A stretch of 5,710 bases of DNA from an uncultured Peptococcaceae bacterium (GTDB taxonomy: Bacteria > Bacillota > Peptococcia > Peptococcales > Peptococcaceae): contig CABUKW010000170.1 of NCBI GenBank assembly GCA_902492275.1, positions 1 to 5,710 of the forward strand, read 5' to 3'. The notes under the pieces were generated by a model that saw only the letters and a list, made by a program, of their open reading frames with translations, was not told the DNA's origin and searched no databases. How positions within the stretch are numbered: position 1 is the stretch's first letter; each line of letters begins with the position of its first letter. Shown piece after piece: positions 1 to 5,710 of the stretch. Made by a program: the position numbers and the translations under genes.

Positions 1-120
1 ATCATACAAATATTCATCAAAAGCATCATTGGTGTTTTCAATGCAGAGGATACCGATTAGAATACCGGTCATCAGCACGATAATCACCATGATGATATTG
101 ATTTTACTGGTTAGTCTCAT
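1..120 (-). CDS. Sensor histidine kinase, N-terminal fragment (gene runs off the left edge)
   Basis: Only the first 40 codons are in the window. The reading begins MRLTSKINIIMVIIVLMTG and contains one hydrophobic segment at about residues 7-27 after a short basic N-terminus, then turns polar and acidic (ENTNDAFDEYLYD). That is the usual start of a membrane sensor kinase: a cytoplasmic tip, a first membrane helix, then an extracytoplasmic sensing region. No kinase motif is visible, so the assignment rests on position: the ATG lies 17 bp inside the 3' end of an OmpR-type response regulator gene, the common regulator-then-kinase order. A GGTGA sequence 5 to 6 bases before the ATG can serve as ribosome binding site, and the overlap implies translational coupling. 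The inferred role is ATP-dependent autophosphorylation and phosphotransfer to the neighbouring regulator. Its signal may come through the lipoprotein encoded two genes upstream (inference). Confidence 0.8.
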   Translation of the reverse strand, partial: MRLTSKINIIMVIIVLMTGILIGILCIENTNDAFDEYLYD

Positions 121-811
121 AATGGTCACCAAATTTATAGCCCAGACCATACACGGTCAGGATATATACTGGCTTCTGCGGATTGGGCTCAATTTTTTTG
201 CGCAAATTGCTGACATGGGTGTCAATAGCCCGTTCATATCCGGCGTAGCTTTCCCCCAGAGTGGCGTTCAACAACTGCAAACGGCTGTACGGTCGCCCGA
301 TATTCTGGCACAGAGTAATCAAAATGGCATATTCAGAAGGCGTTAAATCCACAATTTTTCCCTGCTGCTTTACTTCTCTGCGGCCCAAATCAATTTCCAA
401 CGTGCCAAAAGTGAGAATTTCATCGGCGTTTCCTTTTACAGAACCCGACTTTGTGCGGCGCAGCACAGCCTTAATGCGCGCTTTCAACTCCCTCAGACTA
501 AAGGGCTTGGTGATATAATCATCGGCGCCCAATTCCAAGCCCAACAGTTTGTCGATTTCTTCATCGCGGGCTGTTACCATAATAATCGGCACATCTGAAT
601 CACGGCGAATATATTTACATACTTCCAACCCGTCAATTTTAGGCAGCATCAAATCCAAAATTACCAAATCCGGTTTTTTTTCATCAAAAATTGCAATAGC
701 TTCTTCGCCATCCTTTGCCAGCAGCGTTTCAAAATCCTCTGCCTGCAAAAATTCCGCAATATTTGCTCTGATATTTGTTTCGTCTTCTACAATCAAAATA
801 ACATCTTTCAC
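104..811 (-). CDS. OmpR/PhoB-family response regulator
   Basis: A 235-residue two-domain regulator of typical family length. The receiver domain (about 1-119) shows all key residues: the acidic pair E9/D10, phosphoacceptor D53 in LVILDLMLP, T80 in MVTAR and K102 in ITKPFS. The C-terminal winged-helix domain (about 130-228) has the DLTPSEYAIL segment, the recognition-helix region around IDTHVSNLRKKI and the terminal wing TVYGLGYKF. It is expected to bind direct repeats in DNA after phosphorylation by the kinase encoded immediately downstream. The start is a GTG that shares bases with the TGA of the lipoprotein gene (GTGA overlap), preceded by AGGAGG at a 10-base spacing. There is no in-frame ATG nearby, so the GTG is the convincing start. 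Family assignment is very secure. The target genes and signal cannot be read from this window, and it is not close enough to a named regulator for a gene symbol. Confidence 0.96.
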   Translation of the reverse strand: MKDVILIVEDETNIRANIAEFLQAEDFETLLAKDGEEAIAIFDEKKPDLVILDLMLPKIDGLEVCKYIRRDSDVPIIMVTARDEEIDKLLGLELGADDYITKPFSLRELKARIKAVLRRTKSGSVKGNADEILTFGTLEIDLGRREVKQQGKIVDLTPSEYAILITLCQNIGRPYSRLQLLNATLGESYAGYERAIDTHVSNLRKKIEPNPQKPVYILTVYGLGYKFGDHYETNQ

Positions 812-1704
812 GGCGTAGGTTCCTCCTCTTCATTTGTCGGAGGCTCGGCAACCACAGGGCGCCAATAAGCAGTCAATGAATTACTGTGTTCTGCAAAATA
901 AGCCTCCCGCTGATTCAGATATAAATTACTGTAGCTATTCCAAGCGGGCGCAGTATTATCTTCAAACACCACGCCGTTGGCCAGCAGCGTTTGAGCCGGG
1001 TCTTTATCCTGCTGCTGCGCAAAAGAAGACGTCAACGCCTGGTTGAAACTCTCCTGCACCCAATTCTGCTGTTCTTCTGTTAAGCCATCCCACCAACTGC
1101 GCATGGTAACCACTGGCTGCAAGCTGTATACAGCCCGTAAATCATATACGGCAATGCCTTCCAGCGCTTTAGTCTGTCCCATATTCTTGAGCGTTCCATA
1201 AGGAACCCACTGCGCATCACCACTTTGCAGCAAATACTGAAAGCCATCAGGCACAAAACCGATGCCGTAATACTCAGCAGGCAAAGTATCCAGTGCTTTA
1301 CGACCAACGTCGCCGGTAATATAAGTCTCTACAGCCTGTAACGTGGTAAACAGATAGGGTTGTTGATACAGTTCATAGGCCGGCTGCAGACGTTGCATCT
1401 CCGTTGGCTCCAGGCAAGCCATTTCTAAACTGCCCAGCTTGATGTACTCTACAAAGCTCTCCGACTGACTCCATGCACCGGCGCTATACAGCTTCACCAG
1501 CATGGTATTGCCCGATTTTTCCTGCAGCAGACGGGCAAAATCCTGTAGTTGCTGATACCCGATGCTGTCATCACGATAATTGGTAGCCAGCCGAATAGCG
1601 ATTTCCTGCTCATTTTCCGCCGTCTGCGGGGCTGGTGCGCCGCCACAGCCCGTCAGCAGCAGTAACACTAACATGAAAATGCATATGCTCCATTTTTTCA
1701 TCAT
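808..1704 (-). CDS. TRAP DctP-like solute-binding lipoprotein with a shortened second lobe
   Basis: A predicted 298-residue lipoprotein: basic MMKK start, hydrophobic stretch, then lipobox LLTGC with the lipidated cysteine at residue 20, so it should be anchored to the outer face of a membrane. Residues about 35-160 follow the DctP (TRAP periplasmic receptor) pattern: IRLATNY strand, FARLLQEKSGN helix, LVKLYSAGAWSQSESFVEYIKLGSLEMA, then YQQPYLFTTLQAVETYI and GRKALDTL. After GIGFVPDGFQYLL (149-159) the similarity breaks. The segment carrying the family's E-x-Y-x-A-L-Q-x-G-x-V-D-G signature is absent, and the protein resumes at SWWDGLTEEQQNWV (203-216). About 50 residues appear to be missing, with no frameshift visible. 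The tail is proline- and glutamate-rich. The chosen ATG overlaps the pncB stop as ATGA. The ribosome binding site is weak, so translation probably depends on coupling. No TRAP permease genes are adjacent; the next genes are a two-component system. I infer a sensory role, with an unknown ligand. Confidence 0.82.
   Translation of the reverse strand: MMKKWSICIFMLVLLLLTGCGGAPAPQTAENEQEIAIRLATNYRDDSIGYQQLQDFARLLQEKSGNTMLVKLYSAGAWSQSESFVEYIKLGSLEMACLEPTEMQRLQPAYELYQQPYLFTTLQAVETYITGDVGRKALDTLPAEYYGIGFVPDGFQYLLQSGDAQWVPYGTLKNMGQTKALEGIAVYDLRAVYSLQPVVTMRSWWDGLTEEQQNWVQESFNQALTSSFAQQQDKDPAQTLLANGVVFEDNTAPAWNSYSNLYLNQREAYFAEHSNSLTAYWRPVVAEPPTNEEEEPTP
822..827 (-). promoter_or_regulatory. Ribosome binding site of the response regulator, inside the lipoprotein gene
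   Basis: AGGAGG, ten bases before the GTG at 811, decides that start. The same bases are read in the lipoprotein frame as part of its run of glutamates near the C-terminus, so this site lies entirely within coding sequence. Confidence 0.8.
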
Positions 1705-3173
1705 TTTTTCCGTTTCATTTTTTCTATACAACCCACACAATATTTTTCCAGCAGGGTGTGCTTCATATCCCATAGGTTCTGCGATAAATCCACATAATAT
1801 TTATGCGGATGCTCAAAACGCAATACTTCATCCCATAAAGTGTCAATCTGTTCTTGGCAGAATTTTTGAATTTCCTGCAGATTAGGCGACTGGTACACGC
1901 AATTTCCCTTTTCAAAAATAGGCACCTGCAGCGGTTTCGCGACAAAGTCCTGCACAAATTTTCGTTTCCAGGTATATTCCGGATCAAAAATTTCATAGGG
2001 CTGGCTGTCGTCAATCACTTCACCCTGCAATGTAATCACATCGGCGATAGCTTTGCCGGTACTGCGTTCATATAAACGCCACGGTACTTTAAATCCTGGG
2101 TTAGTGATTTTTTCAACGTTTTCACTGACTTTAATCTTCGGCACCAGCTCACCGTCCTTTTCCACCGCAGCCAACTTGTACACACCGCCGAATACCGGGT
2201 CCGATTTGGCCGTTACTAGCCGTTCCCCTACGCCAAAAGAATCCACCTGACCGCCCTGGTCTAAAATATCGCGGATAATATATTCATCCAACGAATTGGA
2301 CGCTACAATGCCGCAGTCTGGAAATCCTGCTTCATCCAGCATAACCCGTGCTTTTTTCGATAAATAAGCAATATCGCCGCTGTCAATACGCACCCCTTTA
2401 GGCCGGAAGCCTCTCGGTACAACTTCCTCATTAAAAACCTTAATGGCATTGGGAATGCCCGATTGCAGCACATTATAAGTATCCACCAACAAAGTGCAAT
2501 TGTCGGGATAGGTTTTGGCATAATTGCGGAAAGCATCTTCCTCGCTGGGGAACATCTGCACCCAACTGTGGGCCATAGTACCCAGCGCCGGAATATGCAT
2601 ATCTCTGTCTACAATGGTGCAGGCTGTACCAACACAGCCGCCAATGTAAGCTGCTCTGGCGCCCATTACAGCACCATCTACTCCTTGCGCCCGCCGGGAG
2701 CCAAATTCCATCACAGCCCGTCCATCAGCAGCCCGCACAATGCGGTTAGCCTTGGTGGCAATCAAACACTGATGGCTGATGGTCAATAAAATCATAGTTT
2801 CCAAAAATTGCGCCTGAATGGCAGGTCCCCGTACCGTCAGCAACGGCTCGCCCGGGAAGATTGGCATGCCCTCCGGTATAGCCCACACATCGCATTCAAA
2901 GCGGAAATTGGCCAGATATTCTAAAAACGTTTCGCTAAAACATTTTTTACTGCGCAAATAAGCAATATCTTCTCTGGTAAAATGCAAATTTTTGAGATAC
3001 TCAATTACCTGCTCCAGCCCCGCCATAATAGCAAAGCCGCCGCCATCGGGAATTTTGCGGAAAAACATATCATAATAAGCAATTTGATCGGCCACACCAT
3101 GCTCCAGATATCCATTTGCCATTGTGATTTCATAAAAATCTGCCAGTAATGTTAAGTTTGTCTTGTTACTCAT
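1701..3173 (-). CDS. pncB: Nicotinate phosphoribosyltransferase
   Basis: A 490-residue cytoplasmic enzyme of the long NAPRTase form common in Firmicutes (the E. coli enzyme is about 400). It joins nicotinate to PRPP, with ATP hydrolysis, to give nicotinate mononucleotide, the entry step of the Preiss-Handler NAD salvage route. Visible landmarks: N-terminal LLADFYEITMANGYL (10-23), EFGSRRAQG (156-164), GTMAHSWVQMF (198-208) with H202 as the likely phosphorylated histidine, VRIDSGD (261-267), and the phosphate-binding region DSFGVGERL through FGGVYKL (311-334). All are intact. The ATG is preceded by AAGGAGG at an 8-base spacing, and the gene lies 16 bp after an NrtR-type regulator gene. Its TGA overlaps the ATG of the lipoprotein gene by four bases. 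The operon position suggests control by the neighbouring NrtR. No truncation or missing catalytic residue was noticed. Confidence 0.98.
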   Translation of the reverse strand: MSNKTNLTLLADFYEITMANGYLEHGVADQIAYYDMFFRKIPDGGGFAIMAGLEQVIEYLKNLHFTREDIAYLRSKKCFSETFLEYLANFRFECDVWAIPEGMPIFPGEPLLTVRGPAIQAQFLETMILLTISHQCLIATKANRIVRAADGRAVMEFGSRRAQGVDGAVMGARAAYIGGCVGTACTIVDRDMHIPALGTMAHSWVQMFPSEEDAFRNYAKTYPDNCTLLVDTYNVLQSGIPNAIKVFNEEVVPRGFRPKGVRIDSGDIAYLSKKARVMLDEAGFPDCGIVASNSLDEYIIRDILDQGGQVDSFGVGERLVTAKSDPVFGGVYKLAAVEKDGELVPKIKVSENVEKITNPGFKVPWRLYERSTGKAIADVITLQGEVIDDSQPYEIFDPEYTWKRKFVQDFVAKPLQVPIFEKGNCVYQSPNLQEIQKFCQEQIDTLWDEVLRFEHPHKYYVDLSQNLWDMKHTLLEKYCVGCIEKMKRKK

Positions 3174-3189
3174 TGGGATATCCTCCTTC

Positions 3190-4101
3190 TTAGCTCCACA
3201 GGTCTACAACGCCCTCCTGCAGAGACGCCTCCAGCCAGCACGGATTGAATACATATAGCTGTGACGGGCGATGACCGCCCTTGGTCACATACTGCTCCGT
3301 TTCCAGCACTTTATCGGCAATACTGCGCCGGAAGCTGGCTCTGGATATTTTTTTGTCAACAACCGCTTCATACACATGCTGCAGTTCGGTCAGCGTAAAG
3401 AACTCCGGCACCAGCTTAAACAGCAAATCAGTATATTTTATTTTATGCCTGAATTTTTCCAAGCCATGCTCAATAATTTTAGCATGGTCAAAGGCCAAAC
3501 CATGATTTTCCACAATTTCACGCTGAATGGCCACTGTAGAACCTCGAAACCACCGTGTAACACGCACCAAAGCGCTCAGTTCTTCCCTGCTGCTTTTCAG
3601 CGCCAGACGGATATACCACACATATTCCAACTGCCCGTCTACCTTATGGGTTTCCACCTTTTCAATACGGCTGGTAAAATCAAACCAACAAGCCTCGCTG
3701 GCGTCATCCCCAGCCTTCAGATTTTTATTTTTCTCATTCACAATTGCCATATAAGATGTGCTGATAATCCGTGTGCGCGGGTCGCGGTTTACCTCACCCC
3801 AGGTGTACAACTGACCCAAATAATCAGGATCCAGTCCTGTTTCTTCATACAGCTCCCGGGCAGCCGCATCCCGCAACGATTCATCAATATTTACAAAACC
3901 GCCGGGCAGCGCCCAGCAATCCTGAAACGGATGATTTCTGCGCCGAATCAGCAGTAATTGCAAATGCCGCTTGGGTAATTGCCGGTAGGTTTCCCGCCGT
4001 CCCTTGCCAATGGTAAACACCACAATATCTGTCGCTACGGACGGCTTCTCATAAGCAGATGCATCGTACTTCTGCAAAAATTCTGCTTCTGTTTCTGTCA
4101 C
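3190..4101 (-). CDS. nrtR: NrtR-type Nudix domain / winged-helix regulator of NAD metabolism
   Basis: A 303-residue protein with an N-terminal Nudix domain (about 20-165) and a C-terminal winged helix (about 222-288), the NrtR architecture. The Nudix box is complete: G68, E74, then R82-E83-L84-x-E86-E87-x-G89-L90, matching G-x5-E-x7-R-E-U-x-E-E-x-G-U. It is preceded by CWALPGGFV and followed by GDDASEACWF (131-140), as in ADP-ribose pyrophosphatases. The DNA-binding part shows LVPEFFTLTELQHVYEAV, SRASFRRSI and the wing segment HRPSQLYVFN. NrtR proteins repress NAD biosynthesis genes and respond to ADP-ribose or related molecules. The pncB gene 16 bp downstream fits that role. Because the Nudix box is intact, it may also hydrolyse ADP-ribose. 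The start is GTG, preceded by AAAGGAGG at 7 bases. The alternative, a Nudix hydrolase without DNA binding, is unlikely given the clear C-terminal domain. Confidence 0.9.
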   Translation of the reverse strand: MTETEAEFLQKYDASAYEKPSVATDIVVFTIGKGRRETYRQLPKRHLQLLLIRRRNHPFQDCWALPGGFVNIDESLRDAAARELYEETGLDPDYLGQLYTWGEVNRDPRTRIISTSYMAIVNEKNKNLKAGDDASEACWFDFTSRIEKVETHKVDGQLEYVWYIRLALKSSREELSALVRVTRWFRGSTVAIQREIVENHGLAFDHAKIIEHGLEKFRHKIKYTDLLFKLVPEFFTLTELQHVYEAVVDKKISRASFRRSIADKVLETEQYVTKGGHRPSQLYVFNPCWLEASLQEGVVDLWS

Positions 4102-4122
4102 ACCACAACCTCCTTTCGGGGT

Positions 4123-4965
4123 CTATACAAAATCTTTTTCCGGATCTCCGTCAGGAATGATATTCCAGCCATCATAAATGCCTTCATATTTTTCTACAAA
4201 GTCATACAGCGCGTAAGTCACTTCCAGCATGGTTTTTTGGGTCATATCATGTTTTATCAGTACCCGCAGGCCAAAATTATATTCTGGTATCCGTTCATCA
4301 AAGAAATTATCGTCTAAAATTTCACAGCCATTGTCCCGTAGCCGCACCGACGCCTGTTTGCGGGAAGCGCCGTTGTTAAAATAAAACCAGTGGGTAACCT
4401 CCCGCACTTGGCTTAAATCTTCGCCCTTTTCTTCCATCAGCTTCAACATGCGACGGTTTTTGATAATCTGCATGTCCAGCAACGATGGATAAACAACATT
4501 AAAATAGAAATTCCAGGGCGCATCCTGTTCCAACAGATAGTTAAAATCATAGTCTCCAAATTCAGAAGCAATTTTCCCTACCAAACCGGCTAAAAAGTCA
4601 TCACTTTCTGCATAAAAGTACAACATCCGCGTGCCGCCGGTGGTAATGCTGGCTACATGCTTGGCGTGCGCTTCGTCCCGATAAACATCGGCAATACGAT
4701 CCTCAATTTCAAACAGCTTAGGTTGCTCTTCCGCCGTATAAAATCCATCTTCCGTAGGATTTTTAATGGCAATCTGAATTCCAAACAGATAATGATAAGC
4801 TAAAATGGGCGCCACTTTGGCTACTTCCAATTCCACCATAATCAAGGCCTTCTCATCATCCAGATAGGTCACGTAAGTGTCCCAATCCTCCGCCATTTTA
4901 TTTACCTCTGGCAGTTCTTCTTCTTCCAGACCAGTGGTAAATTCAATAAAATCTTTATCCTCCAT
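4123..4965 (-). CDS. DUF695 and RraB (RNase E inhibitor-like) fusion protein
   Basis: A 280-residue soluble protein with no signal peptide or membrane segment. The N-terminal part (about 28-155) reads like DUF695: DWDTYVTYLDDEKALIMVEL, then TRMLYFYAESDD and WNFYFNVVYPS. The C-terminal part (about 165-270) matches the RraB family: REVTHWFYFNNGASRKQA, GCEIL and the closing IYDGWNIIP. In E. coli, RraB binds RNase E and dampens its activity. Here a role in RNA turnover is only inferred, and DUF695 has no settled function. It is the first gene of the operon, 21 bp before nrtR. The start is uncertain. The ATG at 4965 has AAGGAG at a long 12-base spacing. An in-frame ATG at 4896 (residue 24, MAEDWDTY) has GAGGT at 7 bases and would begin where many DUF695 proteins begin. 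The extra 23 residues are acidic and look codable, so the longer form is listed. Confidence 0.85.
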   Translation of the reverse strand: MEDKDFIEFTTGLEEEELPEVNKMAEDWDTYVTYLDDEKALIMVELEVAKVAPILAYHYLFGIQIAIKNPTEDGFYTAEEQPKLFEIEDRIADVYRDEAHAKHVASITTGGTRMLYFYAESDDFLAGLVGKIASEFGDYDFNYLLEQDAPWNFYFNVVYPSLLDMQIIKNRRMLKLMEEKGEDLSQVREVTHWFYFNNGASRKQASVRLRDNGCEILDDNFFDERIPEYNFGLRVLIKHDMTQKTMLEVTYALYDFVEKYEGIYDGWNIIPDGDPEKDFV

Positions 4966-5009
4966 AAAGTGCAGACACTCCTTTTTTATTAAAAATCATA
5001 TATTGTATT

Positions 5010-5038
5010 ATTATATCCTATCTCTATGTATTTGTCAT
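5010..5038 (-). promoter_or_regulatory. Sigma-A type promoter of the rraB-like/nrtR/pncB operon
   Basis: The -35 element is ATGACA (5033-5038, five of six matches to TTGACA). A 17-base spacer follows, then a perfect TATAAT -10 (5010-5015). Transcription should start near 5003, giving a leader of about 38 bases before the ATG at 4965. It lies just downstream of the terminator of the preceding gene, as expected for the start of a new transcription unit. I see no comparable promoter between the genes that follow. Confidence 0.85.
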
Positions 5039-5068
5039 GCTTTCCGTGTGTTTTTATCTCATTTTAGC

Positions 5069-5101
5069 AAAAAGAGGCCGCTTTTCATATGCAGCCTCTT
5101 T
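5069..5101 (-). terminator. Intrinsic terminator of the small upstream gene
   Basis: Read on the minus strand, AAGAGGCTGC pairs with GCGGCCTCTT (one U-G wobble) around a nine-base loop, ATATGAAAA, and the stem runs into a tract of five T. It lies about 87 bases beyond the stop at 5188 and directly before the next promoter, separating the two units. The plus-strand version has a C-A mismatch in the stem and a poorer T tract, so minus-strand function is favoured. Confidence 0.85.
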
Positions 5102-5187
5102 GTATTTCCTATATTGCTTTTACTGTCCTTCGCCTGTGCCCCTGCTTATCCAATTAAAAATGCGTTGGCGCAGCGATCCTTTTCGTG

Positions 5188-5529
5188 TCATTCTGCATCG
5201 CTATTCTGCTCTGCAATCCAAGCCGCTACTTCAGACGTAATCTGTTCCATACTGTACCCGCATTCCAACAATGTTTTTGCCAAAATTGAGATTAAAATTA
5301 AGGCAGATTGGCAAAGTGCTTCATCGCTCTGTTCACTGGTGACAAGTGCAAATAAATCACCTGTAAAGGAAGCCGCCAAGGTGGAATCCATCATAGGCCG
5401 CCGGAAAAACAGTCTGTCCAAAACCTCGCCGACAGACAGCCCCAGCTTATCGCTTTGTTCTAGTAGGGCATCATTGGTTTGATTGAGTACCTTCGCTGTA
5501 ATAATTGTCGTAGTAGATGATGTCTCCAT
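5188..5529 (-). CDS. Small protein of unknown function, possible ribbon-helix-helix N-terminus
   Basis: I do not recognise a named family. The 113-residue acidic product starts METSSTTTIITAKVLNQTND. Residues about 7-40 could form a strand (TIITAKVLN), a helix (NDALLEQSDKLG), a tight turn (LS) and a second helix (VGEVLDRLFFRR), the order seen in ribbon-helix-helix DNA-binding proteins. The rest (about 45-113) looks helical, with alternating hydrophobic positions (ALCQSALILISILAKTLLECG) and an acidic end. No signal peptide is visible, and the C-terminal helix is too broken by polar residues to be a confident membrane span. The ATG at 5529 has AAAGGAG at a good spacing. A longer in-frame start at 5583 would add 18 residues but lacks a well-placed ribosome binding site. 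It is a single-gene unit with its own promoter and terminator, so its function cannot be read from its neighbours. Confidence 0.75.
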   Translation of the reverse strand: METSSTTTIITAKVLNQTNDALLEQSDKLGLSVGEVLDRLFFRRPMMDSTLAASFTGDLFALVTSEQSDEALCQSALILISILAKTLLECGYSMEQITSEVAAWIAEQNSDAE

Positions 5530-5613
5530 GAAAATCTCCTTTCTTTGCTTCAATAAATTCAGCGCTGCCGCCGCAAACTGCATCTCACCAACCGCAACAG
5601 CACCCTACCTGAC

Positions 5614-5622
5614 AGTATAGCA
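5614..5622 (-). promoter_or_regulatory. Extended -10 promoter for the small gene
   Basis: TGCTATACT on the minus strand gives an extended -10 (TG, one base, TATACT with five of six consensus matches). No good -35 is present 16 to 18 bases upstream, which is tolerated by extended -10 promoters. The predicted start near 5607 leaves a leader of roughly 78 bases before the ATG at 5529. Confidence 0.5.
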
Positions 5623-5651
5623 GATTTACGACCAATCGCTACACTTTTTTG

Positions 5652-5710
5652 CTAATTGTTGCGCATTGCTTCTATAGGACTCAGCTTCACAGCCCGATTG
5701 GCAGGATAGA
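5652..5710 (-). CDS. ABC transporter permease (MacB/FtsX type), C-terminal end only
   Basis: The last 18 codons before a TAG stop at 5652-5654 read YPANRAVKLSPIEAMRNN. This is the characteristic end of FtsX-domain permeases of the MacB/LolC group, in which the last membrane helix is followed by a P-A-x-x-A-x-x-L-x-P-I-E-A-L/M-R motif. Such proteins work with a MacB-type ATPase in export or lipoprotein-related transport, which would be encoded beyond the right edge. No terminator is visible between this stop and the promoter of the next gene, so some read-through is possible. The match is short but distinctive. Confidence 0.8.
   Translation of the reverse strand, partial: YPANRAVKLSPIEAMRNN

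Noticed and set aside
1080..1307. A second minus-strand open frame inside the lipoprotein gene, considered as evidence of a frameshift that would restore the missing DctP segment.
   Set aside because: Its translation has no DctP-like motif, and the main frame continues uninterrupted into recognisable sequence, so no frameshift is supported.
1704..1773. A longer start for the lipoprotein at 1773.
   Set aside because: It would put 23 polar residues in front of a perfect lipoprotein signal peptide and overlap the conserved end of pncB. The ATG at 1704 gives the standard signal peptide and an ATGA overlap.
3271..3957. A 228-codon plus-strand open frame.
   Set aside because: It lies wholly antisense to nrtR, whose protein has clear conserved motifs, and its translation resembles no family and lacks a ribosome binding site.
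4877..5482. A 201-codon plus-strand open frame with a hydrophobic, lipoprotein-like stretch (LLLLSFAC).
   Set aside because: It runs antisense to two genes and across a promoter and terminator, has no suitable ribosome binding site, and its hydrophobic stretch falls in T-rich intergenic DNA where such residues arise by chance.
5560..5567. The 8-bp palindrome CAGCGCTG in the leader of the small gene, considered as an autoregulatory operator.
   Set aside because: The symmetry does not extend beyond eight bases and is not repeated nearby, so chance is an adequate explanation.
5530..5583. An 18-residue N-terminal extension of the small protein starting at 5583.
   Set aside because: There is no well-spaced ribosome binding site before it, whereas the ATG at 5529 has AAAGGAG at a good distance.

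Overview
All genes I can support lie on the minus strand, so the window reads biologically from its right end to its left end. Strong AGGAGG-type ribosome binding sites, GTG starts mixed with ATG, a Firmicutes-type long nicotinate phosphoribosyltransferase, an NrtR-type regulator and a TRAP-like lipoprotein suggest a Firmicutes (Bacillota) bacterium of moderate GC. Negativicutes is a reasonable guess, because RraB-type and TRAP-type proteins would fit there, but nothing in the window proves it.

Right end (about 5710 to 5070): the last 18 codons of a MacB/FtsX-type ABC permease, then a small gene of unknown function (5188-5529) whose N-terminal half looks like a ribbon-helix-helix fold. That gene has its own extended -10 promoter and ends at a clear intrinsic terminator (5069-5101).

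Main unit (5038 to the left edge): a near-consensus sigma-A promoter (ATGACA, 17 bp, TATAAT) drives what appears to be one six-gene operon: a DUF695-RraB fusion protein, an NrtR-type Nudix/winged-helix regulator, nicotinate phosphoribosyltransferase (pncB), a TRAP DctP-like lipoprotein, an OmpR-type response regulator, and the start of a membrane sensor histidine kinase that runs off the window. Gaps are 21 and 16 bp for the first three genes. After that the genes overlap: ATGA at pncB/lipoprotein, GTGA at lipoprotein/regulator, and 17 bp at regulator/kinase. I see no terminator inside the unit.

How they may work together: NrtR and PncB form a known NAD-salvage pairing (sensing of NAD-related metabolites; nicotinate to nicotinate mononucleotide). 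The less expected part is the translational coupling of pncB to an extracytoplasmic binding lipoprotein and a two-component system. The lipoprotein resembles a TRAP solute-binding protein but lacks about 50 residues of its second lobe, including the usual family signature, and no TRAP permease is present here. My inference is that it acts as a sensory accessory to the histidine kinase rather than as a transport receptor. A pyridine carboxylate such as nicotinate is an attractive but unproven ligand.
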